Assembly: GCF_037126465.1 (NCBI RefSeq)
Contig: NC_088201.1
Location: 189,622,031-189,686,030 of the forward strand
Length of the DNA stretch: 64,000 nt
Reading direction: 5' to 3'
Origin: Ornithodoros turicata
Lineage: Eukaryota > Arthropoda > Arachnida > Ixodida > Argasidae
The translations under genes and the position numbers were made by a program. Under the pieces are notes generated by a model. That model worked only from the letters and a program-made list of their open reading frames with translations, was not told where the DNA came from and did no database searches. The stretch's first letter is position 1, and each line of letters starts with the position of its first letter. Shown here piece by piece: positions 11,158 to 23,319 of this stretch.

Positions 11158-12411
11158 ATGGTGGGCGACACACCTGCTGTACTGAATAATGGAATACACT
11201 TCTGTTTATGGATAATTAACACTAAAAAAAAAAACGTTCGGCGCCTGAAAAGGAGCCGCAGCGAAAGAACTGAACGAAATCTTTTTGATCTAACTCCAGA
11301 TCCCTGGTTTCCCAAGTTTCTTGTAATCCAGTCAGCCGAAGATGGAAAATCACTGGCAAAAATCTCTCCTTTCGCTGTGGCGAACGACCTGGAAAAAGTA
11401 ATTGGTAAAGCATACAACGCAAAAAAACTGAACAGCGGAGACGTCCAGGTTGAAGTACAAAGTAACCAACAAAGCACTCCATTGCAAACACTGAAGATCA
11501 TTGGGGATACTCCTGTGAGTGTGACGACACATCGTACATTGAACATCGTGAAGGGCGTGATTTCAGAGGACGAGCTTCTAGGATGCACGGAACCCGAGAT
11601 TGAAGAGTGTTTGAGTGACCAGGGTGTAGTATGAGCAAAAAGAATCATGATGAGGAGGGACGGCAAGGAAATTGCCACCAAACACATTATTCTGTCCTTC
11701 AAACTACACACCATACCCGCCAATGTAAAGGCGGGTTATCTGAGCTGTAATGTTAGGCCCTATGTGGCAAATCCGAGACGTTGTTTCAAATGCCAGCGTT
11801 TTGGGCACAGCTCACTTGCATGTCGCGGACATCTGACATGCCCAATGTGCGCTGGCAAAGACCACTCAGGGGAATCCTGCAGCAATGAATACCGTTGTGT
11901 TAACTGCCAAGGTAACCATCCAGTATACTCACGATCATGCCCGCGTTGGAAAGACGAAAAAGAAGTAATCAGAATCAAAACAGAACAGTATATTTACAGT
12001 TTCTCCGAAGTGGTGCGTAGGGGAGTGGCACCACAGAGGAAACACGCGGAGACTCAAACCTGCTCGCAGGTTATTGAGCCTCTATCCCACACTCCCCAAG
12101 AGGAAGCTGGGGGCACTCAGGTGTCTCCTGCTACAACGGAGGTCAGCCGTCCAACTGGCCAAAAAGAAGCAGCCACGGCTCCTTCTAAAGCCGATGGCAT
12201 GCAGTCGATTTGGGATGGAGTCGTGACAGCCCCCTCCCAGAAAGGTCTTCAAAGTATGGAGGTTGATGATGACGACAGAATGTCGCAAAAGTCATCATCA
12301 AGCCTCCCTGAAATGCACGCAAAAGAAAAACGAGAAAAAGGCAGAGGAAGAGGAGTAGAGACAAGCGAACCACAGAAGCTACCCCTGCGAAGGGTCCAAC
12401 CTCCTAAATGA
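11158..12411 (+). pseudogene. LINE A ORF1 (Gag-like, CCHC) with one in-frame stop
   Basis: This is the nucleic-acid-binding protein of the LINE particle. I chose the ATG at 11158 (MVGDTPAV); the frame also runs upstream to 10813 through what looks like 5' UTR. The front half is a lysine/arginine-rich RNA-binding region. The back half has three knuckles: CFKCQRFGHSSLAC, CPMCAGKDHSGESC and CVNCQGNHPVYSRSC. A single TGA at 11632-11634 interrupts an otherwise continuous frame of about 417 codons. The tail is Ser/Asp- then Lys/Arg-rich. The stop at 12409-12411 overlaps an ATG at 12408 (ATGA), linking it to ORF2. Confidence 0.85.
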
Positions 12412-15400
12412 AACAAGTGATACTCAGTCGGCATAACCAAGTGCTGCGCTTCATTTTGTTTCTCCTTGGAATTGTCGCCATTATGAACCACTTCCTCCAA
12501 TGGAATTGCCGTGGTTTGTTTTCAAATCTAGACGATGTAAATGATCTTTTTGATACCTACAATGCAGCATTGCTTTTGTCTCCAGGATACTTACTTGAAT
12601 ACAACCTCTCCAACTCCTTTACGTAGACACAACATATTCCGAAATGATCGAAATGACACGAATCGTTCATCTGGAGGTGTGGAGATTGTCGCACGAGCGT
12701 CTGTTCCAGCCAAACTAGTTAATCTCAATACACAGTTGGAAGCTGTAGCAGTGCAGGTGTGGCTGGATAGAGTAGTCACTGTCTGCTCCGTTTATCTGCC
12801 GCCAACAGCATCCATCACGCAAAACGATATAGAAGATCTATGCAGCCAACTTCAAACTCCTCTCATTCTTTTTTGGGCGATTTTAACGCGCACAACCCAC
12901 TCTGGGGTAGTACAAGGACCGACTGTCGGGGAAAGATGATAGAAAAGGTCTTGCTATCATCTTCCGTCTGTCTTTTGAATACAGGGTCACCTACGTATGT
13001 ACATTCCGCTACACAATCTTTCTCGGCATTAGATCCGTCTCTATGTAGTCTATCTCTTTTTGGAGTTTTAGAGTGATCAGTAAAAGAGAATCCATTGGGA
13101 AGTGACCAGTTTCCAGTGGCGCTGAAATATCTGCCTCAAGTAGATATCTTAACAACATGTCCCCCCAGGTGGAAACTTGAACAAGCCGACTCCAACACTT
13201 TTTCTGAAAAATGCGACCTGTCTTTAATCCCTGTTGATAGGATGACAACTGACGAAGCAAACTATGTCATAACTAATGTCATCCTTGACGCAGCAACGCA
13301 ATGTATTCCCGAAACTTCTGGTCGTCTGCCTAAGCGACCAAAACCCTGGTGGAACAAGGAGTGTGAAGAAACACGAAAAGCCCAAAATCGTGCGTGGGAT
13401 AGATTTCGGAGATACCCCACCATTGAAAATCTTGTTTCTTCAAAAAGGCAAGAGCCAAAGCCAGGTGGACGCGCAAGCAAGCGAAGCGGTCCTCTTGGCA
13501 CAGTTTTGTAACATCCCTGTCTTCCAATTTTCCTTCTAAACTTATTTGGGATCGCCTTCATAAGATCAGAGGTGTACACATGAGCTGTGCTACTCCTCTT
13601 TTAGTAGTTAACGGTCAGCCAGTACAAAGCTTACAGGAACAAGCTGATACTCTTGGTGAGCATTTTGAAAGTGTTTCCTCTTCCTCCAACTACAGCAATG
13701 AGTTCCGCATAGTAAAACGTAGTGCAGAGAGGAAGAAAATTCCAGTGCATGGTGGAGACAGTCTGATATATAATCAGCCTTTCACAAAGCATAACTTAAT
13801 CGTTCCGTGCAAAGGCAACTTCACCAGGCCCAGACAGGGTGATATATTCTATGCTGATCCATCTGTCTGAGGCATCCAAAGAGGTTTTACTGCAATTTTT
13901 TAACCAGGTTTGGGTTCAGGGTAAATTACCCTCAGCCTGGAAAATTTCCACTGTAATTCCTTTGTTAAAACCTGGAAAGGAATCTTCAAGCCCGGCCAGT
14001 TATCGACCCATCGCTATCACGAGTTGCATCGGCAAAACGTTTGAGCGTATGGTCAATGTTCGGCTGGTCCATCTCCTTGAAGAAAACAAATATCTTTAGG
14101 AACTCCATTGTCGTTTTCGCGCTGGATGTTCTACAACTGACCACCTCGTGCGAGTAGAAACAATGGTCCGTGAAGCATTTGTCCGTAGGCTACACTGTCC
14201 GTCGGTGTTCTTTGACCTTGAAAAAAGGCATATGACACCGCTTTTAGGTACGGTATCCTCCAATACATGTACTCATTCGGGATCAGGGGGCGCCTCCTTA
14301 GGTGTATAACAAACTTTTTCGAAGACAGGACATTCCCAGTGCGGCTCGGAGCAATGCTATCCCGTCCCTTCATCCAAGAGAATGGAGTGCCGCAGGGATG
14401 CGTCCTTAGCGTCACTCCGTTTCTCGTGAAAATCAATTCAGTAGCTAACATAATCCCACCTTCCATGTCTTATTCACTGTACGTTGATGACATTCAGGTT
14501 TCCTTCTCTTCCACGAATCTAGCAACATGTGAACGACAGGTGCAGCTAACTTTAAATAAGCTTTCCAAATGGTCCCAGGAGAATGGATTCAGGTTCTCAC
14601 ATGAAAAAAAACGTTTGTGTTCACTTTTCGAGGGTGACAGGACTGTTTCCTCCACCTGCTTTTAAGCTGAACGGAGAGGACCTCGCTACTAAGGGTGAAC
14701 ACAAATTTCTCGGGGTCATCGTTGATAGAAAGCTCACCTTCTTACCTCACATCAAGAGCCTTAAAAGAAAATGCATGAAATCCCTAAACCTATTGAAAGT
14801 GCTGTCCCACAAATCTTGGGGAGCAGATCGTGACACTCTGCACAGGGTCTATGCGTCCACAGTGCTGTCCAGAATGGACTATGGATGTGTTGTCTTTGGG
14901 TCTGCTCGGAAATCTGTCCTGAGGATTTTAGACCCAGTACATCACCAGGGACTACGTTTGATAACTGGTGCTCTCCGCACATCGCCAGTTGAAAGCCTCT
15001 ATGTTGAGAGTAACGAATGCTCACTCGAAAGAAGGAGATTTTACTTGTCTGTTTCGTACTCTTTGCAGGTAAGGGGCTATCCCAATAATCCAGTCATTTC
15101 CTGCGTTAAAGGTACACGCTTCAAGCAGCTCTTTCTTAATAAACCCAGCGTTATTCCCCCATTTAGCATGCGCGTTCTCCAGGGATGTGAGGATTACAAT
15201 TTCCCATATGATTTCACCATAGTACAGGCTAGCCCACGGGTCCCGCCGTGGCAATCACCGCCATGTTTCAATAGCTCCCTGACTATGTTTAATAAACAGA
15301 ACACACCACCTGTTGTGCTCCAGCAGAAGTTTGAGTCCCTTAAAGAAAGTCTTGGGCAACAGAGAGCTTTTTACACTGACGGTTCCAAAACACGCACCTC

Positions 15401-16217
15401 AATCTCATATGCAATGGTAACCGATGGATTCACACATATATCATGTCATATCATGTCATATCGTCTACCTTACATGCTCTCAGTTTTTAATGCCGAAGTA
15501 TACGGAATAATCCTCGCACTGAACTACATCTTAGAAAGTCACACCAAGTCATCAGTCATTTACCCAGATTCTCTGAGCTCTTTTCAAGCAATAGGCAACA
15601 TGGTGATGTCCAAAAACCTCATTGTGCAGAAGGCACAGTGCCTTGCTGGTAAGGTAATTAAAAAGGGTCTCTCTTTAACATTCTGCTTGGTACCCAGTCA
15701 TGTGGGTATACCTGGGAATGAACTCGTTGATGCAGCTGTTACAGCTGCTCTTTCATCCGAGGTGAATCATTTTGATGTACCGTCCCAAGACCTCCGACCT
15801 ACACTTATGAGGGCCATAAACAACAAACGGCAACAGCACTGGGATACGCTGCACAGCAACAAACTTCATATAGCTAAGCCCACCATAGTAAAACAGACAG
15901 AAATTTTTAACAGTCGTCTTCACGAAGTTGTTTTTGCCAGGCTGAGGATTGGGCACACGCATTTGACCCACAGTCACCTCCTCCGCAATGAAGAGGCTCC
16001 GCATTGCATGAGATGCGACGAGACGAAATCAGTCCTTCACATGCTCATTACATGTCCATCATACGACACACACCGACTTCACCATTTTCACGAATTGTAC
16101 ACATACCATACACCTCTACATCCCTCCATTTTGATGGGGGATGAGGCTCTTTTACCGTTTGAACGTGTTTTTAACTTCTTTCAAGACATTGGTATTTTAC
16201 CTGCATTGCAGTTTTAG
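12408..16217 (+). pseudogene. LINE A ORF2: endonuclease, reverse transcriptase, RNase H (multiple frameshifts)
   Basis: The order of domains is complete. The endonuclease starts LQWNCRGL (about 12497) and continues through LGDFNAHNPLWGS (12875) to GSDQFPV (13096). The reverse transcriptase includes SYRPIAITSC (14004), GVPQGCVLS (14386) and YVDD at 14480-14491. RNase H has FYTDGSKT (15368), NAEVYGIILAL and VPSHVGIPGNELVDAAV (15690). The C-terminal finger is CMRCDETKSVLHMLITC (16008). At least six frame changes or stops lie between 12560 and 14620, while 14583-16217 is open. The catalytic YVDD and the RNase H acidic residues remain. Confidence 0.85.
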
Positions 16218-16370
16218 TTATTTGATTTTATGTCATTTGATACTCTAAATGCAAAGTTTTGTTTCACTAAATCGCTATACTTTTAGCTTGTACTTTTCCT
16301 ACCATTGTCTTGGTGCATTATGGCCTTCGTTGCTTATGCGCCATGAAAACCCGAATCATCATCATCATCA

Positions 16371-19300
16371 CCTTGGCGAGCAAAGATATGAAGTGTTCTT
16401 CGGAGAGGAGCCTGCTGAGCTTGACACGGACTCTGGAAGCGATGGTGCACGTGTCGTACTTGTTGGCTATGCGAGAAAGAGCTCCTCTGGAGTCGCATAG
16501 GATGGCAGATTTTGAGATGCTGTTGGGACGTAAGGCTTCAAGAGCTTTAGAGATGGCGATGAGCTCGGCATCAGTTCAGGATAGCTTCCCTACGCTGGAC
16601 TTCGCCCAGGATACGTGAACAGCGGGGATGTAAAAAGCGGTGCCGATGACTCCTGTATAACGGTAAATGGAAGTATCCGTGTAAACTTCAGTGAGCCCTG
16701 AATAGTCTTTTGCGATGCAGTCTGCAGCGAAATTCTGGGCAGCAATATCTGGAATGTCGTCCTTTTCGGAAACACCGTGGAGGCGGATGGAGATGTGTAG
16801 GTCCCGGACGAGCCATAGCGCAAGGATCTGTGGCGGTTTAGGCAAAGAGCCAGCTAGGTTATAGAGTGTGAGGAGAGTGGAGCTGGAGCGACTGTGTGGT
16901 CGTCCCTGCAGCCGTTGGAGGAGGGCTCTACCAGCAGAGGTCTTGTTAAATCTGGCTAGTTGATTGAGAAAAGCTGGGTCACTTGTAGGCGTAGAGGGAG
17001 TGGTGCAGATTCCGCGTATAAGGCTTCGACGCGGGAGATATCAGGGAGTCCCAAGGCGTGGCGCAAACCTAATGTGTTAAGCCGCTCGATGGCTTCGAAC
17101 GAAGACTGGCAGGGATTGGCGTAAGGCAGGCCATTGAGAATCCTTGCTACGGTGGTAGCCACGTGAATATTGACTACAGTACAGATGGGGCATGCTGATG
17201 AGAGGGAAGTCAGCCGGCGAAGAAGATTGGCGGTGGAGACTTTGACTTGACGCCGCTGGTGTAGGGTACCCAAGACAGGCGTGCGTCGAGAATGACACCA
17301 AGGAATTGTGGCGCTTAGCTCTATGCAGAGGGGTGCCATCAAGCCGGGTAGGAGAGGAGAAAGGCCAATTCCTTCCAGGTCGAAAAGTCATGAGTGCTGA
17401 TTTCTCAGCAGAGAGAGTGAGTCATTGGTTTTAGACATAGTCAGCTGCTGGGTTAACTCCTTCCTGGATGGAGTTGTGCAGCTGTATGCACTTAGATCCA
17501 CTGGCCCACAGGCAAATGTTGTCTGCATATATGGAGCAGTGGAGTGGAGGAACGGTAGCAGGTAGAGCAGAGGATAGGCTGACCATAACAATATTGAACA
17601 ATAGTGGGCTTAAACCACTCCCTTGTGGAAGGCCAAGACTTTGCCTCCTGGGGGTGCTTAGGGTGGAGCCCAGACGTACGCGCACTTGGCGATCAGTGAG
17701 AAAGTTGAAGATGTATGTGGCTGCTTTGCCATCAACATGTAAAGCGGAGAGAGCACTCATAACCGAACTGATGGAGACACAGTCAAAAGCGGACTTGATG
17801 CCAAAAAATACCGCAGCAGTTTTTTGCTGTGTGGCGGCAGCGTGTTCAATACTGGAGATGAAATCCAGAATGGCATCTTGGCAGCTAAGATGCCTGCGAA
17901 AACCTATGAGTTCGTTGGGCAGGAGCGAGTTCGCTTCAAGCTAACAGACTGTGATACGCCGATGCAACATTCTTCAAGTAGCTTAGAAAGGCAGGACGTA
18001 AGTGAGATAAGCCGGTATGAAGCAAGTTCAGAGGCAGGTTTGCCTCTTTTGAGGATGGGAATGATGATGACTTCTTTCCAATCGGGATGAAGGTAGCCAA
18101 GATCCCAGAAGTGGTTGAGGAAGCTCAGAAGACGGGGAAGTGCTGCTTCAGGCAAGTTACGAAGTGAATGGTTTGTGATGCCATCGGCACCAGGGGCCGA
18201 CTTTGGTCTAAGATGGCTAATAGCAAAACGAAGCTCAGGCAGTGTGAAAGGCATATCAAGTTCTCCTTGGCCAGAAGGTGGTGCAATAGTGACTGTTATG
18301 TCTCGTCCTGCATTGAAGAACACAACAAAGTCGTCAGCTAGTGCTTGAACTGAAGAGCCTCTGGCTAAAGCGAAAGACTGAAAAGGGGAGTAGAAACACT
18401 GACCTAGAAGCGCTTTGGCTACACCCCACATCGTTCTTGCTGGTAATTAGTAATAAGTAATTAGAATGGCGGCAGAGGACGGCGGAGATGCGGCGGCACA
18501 CAGAATGTTTGTGACCACTGTGGTGTTTACGTGGAGTCCGTTGAGCCCTGCGACGGGCGGTGCACAGCTGCAGGTATTTGAGGTCAGGTTTATGTCCCTG
18601 AGGGGTAGCTACTGCAGTGAAGCTTGCCGTACGCAGAGCCGAACGCAGGTCGGCACAGAAATCACTATTGGCAGGGGAGCGCTCAAGGGCTGTGCGGAAG
18701 AGGTCCCATTTCACGACTGTGTGGGGCCGATTTTTGCTGGATGCACTTGAAAGCGAGAGTTATGGTTATTGGATAATCATCACTGGCCCAGGTGTTGATG
18801 TTCGTCCTCCCATTGGGCGGGAATGTCAGGTGTATGCGCAGTAACGTCGACTCATCCGTGGTGGAAAAAAAAGGTAATTTCTCCTGTGTTGCCACGAGCA
18901 GTTCACACTCTTTGAATGCAGTGGAAAGGAGCACATCACGAGCGTCAGCATTGGGGGTGCCCCATAGCGGGTAGTGAGCATTCAGGTCACCGCAGAGCAG
19001 GAGCGAACCAAGCAGGGCTGCGCGGGCTTTCTGTAGGAAGTTGTTAGGCATCTGGTGCGGGAGGGGGCGTAAGTACACAGAAGCAATTGTCACATCCCTG
19101 TTTCCGAAACGTGTTTTGACAGCAACGATTTCTGCAGTCGATGAGCAGAGATGGCTGGTAGGGATTTGGTACTGAGGTAGCGATTTGTCAACAAACAGGG
19201 CCACATTGCCATGAGGCGTGGTAGGAATAGCCGGAGCAGTGTATTTGAGGAAGCCAGGCAAACCAGCACGATCATGGATGTTGCACTCCTGTCGCGCGAT

Positions 19301-19430
19301 GGCGCCGAAACAAGTCTTTTTTTAGCCGCTGCTGAAGCTCAGCAAGTCTTGGTCTAAGGCCAGGTGAGTTCCAGGTCAAATGGGTAGGTAGCGGCAGGAG
19401 GAGAGGAAGCTGTTGCAGTGTTCGTGGGGC
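16371..19430 (-). pseudogene. LINE C ORF2 main part (endonuclease, RT, RNase H front)
   Basis: On the minus strand, 19261-18683 carries the endonuclease (LLLCGDLNAHYPLWGT and a later SDD-type segment). 18431-17904 is the RT front (SAPGADGITNHSLRNL, WKEVIIIPILKRGKP). 17760-17431 is the RT core (GLPQGSGLSPLLFN), where the catalytic box reads YADN instead of YADD. 16845-16371 is RNase H (VYTDTS, TDAELIAISKAL, ILCDSRGAL). LINE A's tail abuts at 16370. Frameshifts between blocks and the YADN change make it non-functional. The block between GDGG-like and ADGLAK residues of RNase H seems already missing before LINE A inserted. Confidence 0.8.
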
Positions 19431-19508
19431 GTGTAGCCCCGTGGGTTGACACGGAATAGCAGCACCACCATGTAGAGGGCGTGTTGTACGCCAAGGAGGT
19501 GATTTGTG

Positions 19509-21381
19509 TTACATGGTGGTTTGACAGATCGCAGTAGGCTGCAGAAGGCCTAAGGGGAGCGTGGGCTTATTTGCGTAGAACAGAACGAAGACAGCAAATG
19601 TAACACAGGCCAGCTCAAGGCTTGCAAGTAGCGAAAGGAAGGCGCGAACGGCTTGTGGGAACCAATCACAAGAAGTCAGCTTCCAGATAAACTGGAAGGC
19701 CAATTTGGCTGAGTCAGCGAGGGTCAATGGTCGAGCAGGCGCTGGTGTGGGAGTCGAGTTCATCGGAGGCACAACAGGGATGGGAGAGTTCACATCACAT
19801 GAGGGAGGCTGACGGTCGCAAGCAGCAGCTTGTTGGGAAGGGGCAACATCTTATGACGGAGGGGGAAGAGTCTCCTGGACGGCTGCGTTCTGAGATGGCG
19901 GAGGTTTGTAACCTAGGGGGGAAGATGGCGTGGGCACAATCGGAGTGGTGAGACCACCAGAATGAACATGGTTACGGACGACTTCGCTGTAGGACCGGCG
20001 AGGCGACACAAGACCAACATGTCCTGTTGGAGAGACAGGTGAAGTGACAACAACAGAGTCACTAAGAGTATTCGGGTTGCACGTTGCTGAATCACGGGCT
20101 GGATTATCTTAGGTGCAGCCTAGGGCGGAGAGACTGTTCGGCGTTAGTAGAACAGTCTGTGTAGAATTAGCGACTGAGGTGGTGTTGGTCCTGAGAGTCC
20201 TGAAGGGAGTTGAGAGCAGCTTTGTTGGCTTTCGAGGGCTTTGACTGACGTTTGTGAACAGCCCGCATGGCAGCGCGGACGGAGACATTGTTCTTGACAC
20301 TATGGCTGCAATTTCGATGGCCCGCTGTTTGGCAGGACAAGCAGGGTCGGTAGCAGGGTGCGCAGCCTGACAGTTGGCGTACGTGGCACTTTCCACACAC
20401 TCACTGCTGGGACGAGCACCAGAACACTTGGAGCACACCTGAGCACGGCGACACATGGAAGCAAGGTGACCGAAAGCACAGCACTTCAGGCACGGTTGAG
20501 CCTTTACTTTGAAAGGTGACACAAAGAAGTTAACGATGAAAGATGAAAGTCACTGAAAAGGTTACCCAGCTGTAGCCAGCTGTTAGCCAGAACTTGGCAC
20601 GCCCAATATGGACAAACTTGGGCAGAGGCCTTCGCACAAACGTGATTTCCACTAGTGCACTGCTGGCACCAAGGCGAAGCACATAAGAAAATGGCACTGT
20701 TGACACAGTCGCGGCACGGATGGCACGATCACTCAGGTTGGTATCACTGACGCGGATAATTCCATGCACAGCATTCTTTCCGACGGGGGAGAAGACTTTA
20801 ACAGGCATCGAGCACAGCCGCTTGAGAGCGAGGAACTTGTTAGCTCCTCTGATGGTCTTGGCATCAGCTGCGACGATGTTTTTCTGGCTATTGATGCGGA
20901 ATTCTTGAGGGTCATTAGGAGCCTCAGACTCCAGGAAACGCTCAAGTTTCCTCAGCTGAAGAGAAACGACACGGTCTTTGCTGGAGCATGGACGGAAAAG
21001 GACAGTGGGTGAAGAATCCGGCTGGTGAGAGCTCCGCACAGACGAGGCGTCAGACTTGTCATCACGCCGGTTGAGATCTTGCGAAGCAGATTCGTCGACG
21101 GTTGGATCTTCTTCCGAAGAATCGGAACTCTCGAAAGAGTTGTCCGTGTCAGATACATGCGAAGAGTCGTTGATAGCACTGTCCCCTTCGAAAGCATTCG
21201 AAGACATGGAGTGAAGATAGTCTCCTTCAATGAAGGAGGTGTTGAGCGGCAGTTGGTTGTCAAAATGAACACGATCGAAGAGCTCGGCGTTCTCTTTGAG
21301 GTCCGACTCTTCGACCTAGTTCAAAGATGCATCGCCGTCGTTGACGGAAGCTTGTTCTGGAGTGCTGACACACGCCATAGC
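19509..21381 (-). pseudogene. LINE C ORF1 (Gag-like) with stop and SINE-tail insertion
   Basis: The minus-strand reading probably starts at ATG 21381 (MACVSTPEQ), hits an in-frame TAG near 21317, and runs on through an ATG at 21207 to 20530. This part is an acidic Ser/Asp-rich N-terminus followed by an RNA-binding block (TVLFRPCSS...QLRKLERFLESEAPND). After an insertion at about 20520-20590 the CCHC region follows (20522-20109: CLKCCAFGHLASMC, CSKCSGARPSSEC). A helical C-terminal end lies at 19793-19509. LINE D ORF1 has the same order and clear similarity, so they are related families. Confidence 0.75.
20520..20590 (-). repeat. SINE-like tail fragment inside LINE C ORF1
   Basis: The minus strand reads CAGCTGGGTAACCTTTTCAG followed by TGACTTTCATCTTTCATCGTT. 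It is almost the same as 24930-24971 in the MULE end. It breaks the coding link between KFWLTAGY and KVKAQPC, adding roughly 70 bp. It resembles the 3' part of tRNA-derived tick SINEs (Ruka-like), an identification from memory. Confidence 0.5.
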
Positions 21382-21479
21382 GAAGAGAAACAGCTGATGA
21401 TTGTCAACAAGAGGAGGGTGGCGCCATCTACTATGGCGGCGGCGAAGTGCACAGAAACTGGTGGCGCCCTGTCTGAGAG

Positions 21480-21869
21480 CGTAACACAAACACACACTTG
21501 AAACACACGTGGAAGCTTTCCACGCACGATAAACGCTAAAAAAACAGGCAAAAGAGAGCGTAATCGGTAGTCCGAGTGATCTGCGAGGTCTGAGATACTT
21601 CTTGCAGCACACACCACCGTATACACAGTATAGCAGTGAAAACACCGGAAAAGCGGAAAAACGCGGGTTAGGCTTAGCCCACGTGGTCTTCCTCGCCGCA
21701 CAAACTTCCCTCTACCGCGATCAAGGCGACACCCGACCAACGAATTCTTGAGCGGAAAGGTAATCCGGATGGTCTGCGAGGCTACTTCTTGCAGCACACA
21801 CCACCAAACACACACTACAGCAGTGTAAACACCGAGAAAACTGAAAAACGCCCACGTGGTCGTCCGCTA
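21480..21869 (-). promoter_or_regulatory. LINE C 5' UTR with degenerate tandem units
   Basis: Two related units of about 100-110 bp lie at about 21570-21690 and 21760-21860. Both contain GATCTGCGAGG/GGTCTGCGAGG, CTTCTTGCAGCACACACCACC and a CCCACGTGGTC end. They stand where the promoter-bearing 5' UTR of a LINE belongs, and tandem promoter monomers are known in several LINE families. The 5' end itself is cut by the CACTA insertion at 21870. Confidence 0.45.
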
Positions 21870-22007
21870 CACTGTAAAAAATTTCACCGTAGAAAAAACG
21901 GGCAACGCCTGGCAACAATGCTGCCAAGTTCTGCCCGTTTCTTCTACGGTGCCCCGTAAAAAGTGTCGCCCGTTAAAATGACGGTATTGCCTAGTTTTTT
22001 TTACTGT

Positions 22008-22991
22008 CGTTTTCTTGTAGTGATTTACAGGGTATTACAGTAACTCAGAGCGCTTACTGCAGACGACCAGTAAATGATACTTTTTTTGGCAACGCCACAA
22101 AGCAACTGTGACTATAGTAAATGAAATATACGAGGCAATAACATTTTTAACATACAGTGAATATAATATGTTCCGACATGCAGCGAGATATATGTTGTGA
22201 TAATAAAAACACCAGACAAAAACTGGCAAAAATTCCCTAATGCTTTCATTTTTGTGCAAACCTTTATTGTACAAAGGCATCCCCTGGAAAACGCACATGG
22301 GTGACACTGTCATCTGAAATGGAGAATACAAAGGTTAATTTAGATCACACCATAATGTCGGGCGATGTATAAACAAGAGCGTGAGTTTTGTGTTCTACGA
22401 CTACACAACCTATGATGCGCTTTCACTTCACTTCCATTTTGTAGCGAGAAGGGACAGAGACGAGGCACGCAAGATACTATATGCCCTTCAGAACACAGCA
22501 ACATGCTTTTAATTGTAGAAAAAGAGATGATGTTCCTCTGCCTTTTCTTCGTTCCCTATCCGTACAGAATAGCTTTTTTACCACCTGACAAAACAAATCT
22601 GCCACACTTCATTCTACTCGCTGATTTCATCAGCAGCACAGGGTAAGTGGTCACGAGAGCTTCAAAGTTTGTTAATGCAGTCTCTCACCATGGCCTTGGA
22701 GCGCACTGAATGCACACAACAGTTACTTGTTCGTTTGTTTTTTCTGACTTCTGTCTCAAAGTCTGCTCAGTTATGATTCTAGTACCCCTTTCTATATCGT
22801 GATATACGGTTATATCGGTTATTATACACGGTTATGTCCCCGCTTTCCGGGAACGCAAGTCTAGACGAGAACATGACAACTGTATGGGTATGTCCAACAT
22901 ACACAATATTTGAAAACCTACCTCGTCTGTGAGCAGATCTGTCGTAAACATGCCCCTGCTTCAAGAAACTTTCGGAATATGCTGCAGGTAA
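22008..22991. other. CACTA 3' non-coding sequence left of the Gypsy
   Basis: AT-rich sequence with no coding similarity. It continues at 37945 after the Gypsy. Nothing further is recognised. Confidence 0.4.
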
Positions 22992-22995
22992 AGTA

Positions 22996-23247
22996 TGTCG
23001 GATCCAGCATCCGGATACCCTCCGACAGAGGGCGCGCTGGGCATCCGACGAAGGCGATGGGGGCGTGACCAAATGAGATAAAAGCGGGGGGTTCGTTATC
23101 TCGGGAGGCTCTTTTTGGTTTGGATTGCGAACAGAGACAATAAACCTGGTATGTGGTCTGTTTGAATCTGCTTGTGTGCTGCTTGTTCTTTTGCGCGCGG
23201 AACGGACGGGTTGACGCCCCGAGGTTGTGGGAACTAAGGTTTCCACA
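22996..23247 (+). repeat. 5' LTR of the Gypsy element
   Basis: 252 bp, TG...CA. It contains a TATA-like GATAAAA at 23076-23082 and AATAAA at 23139-23144, which would serve as promoter and polyadenylation signal. It is followed by AC and then the primer-binding site. Confidence 0.92.
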
Positions 23248-23249
23248 AC

Positions 23250-23265
23250 TGGCGCCCAACGTTTG
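23250..23265 (+). promoter_or_regulatory. Primer-binding site, tRNA-Lys type
   Basis: TGGCGCCCAACGTTTGG starts 2 bp after the LTR. It is complementary to the 3' end (...ACGTTGGGCGCCA) of animal tRNA-Lys, the primer used by Drosophila gypsy. Confidence 0.85.
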
Positions 23266-23319
23266 GGGTTCGAGCCCGTCTGTTCCGTGGCGGGGAACAC
23301 GCTGCACTGTTTGGTTGTA

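Larger units (their letters stand above)
10701..16370 (+). mobile_element. LINE A, near full-length I-clade retrotransposon
   Basis: The 5.67-kb insertion is flanked by CCTTGGCGAGC. It comprises a GC-rich 5' UTR (10701-11157), ORF1 (11158-12411), ORF2 (12408-16217) and a 3' UTR ending GAATCATCATCATCATCA, the short simple-repeat tail typical of I-clade elements. Both ORFs carry lesions, so it is no longer autonomous. It inserted antisense into LINE C, cutting its RNase H region. Confidence 0.8.
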
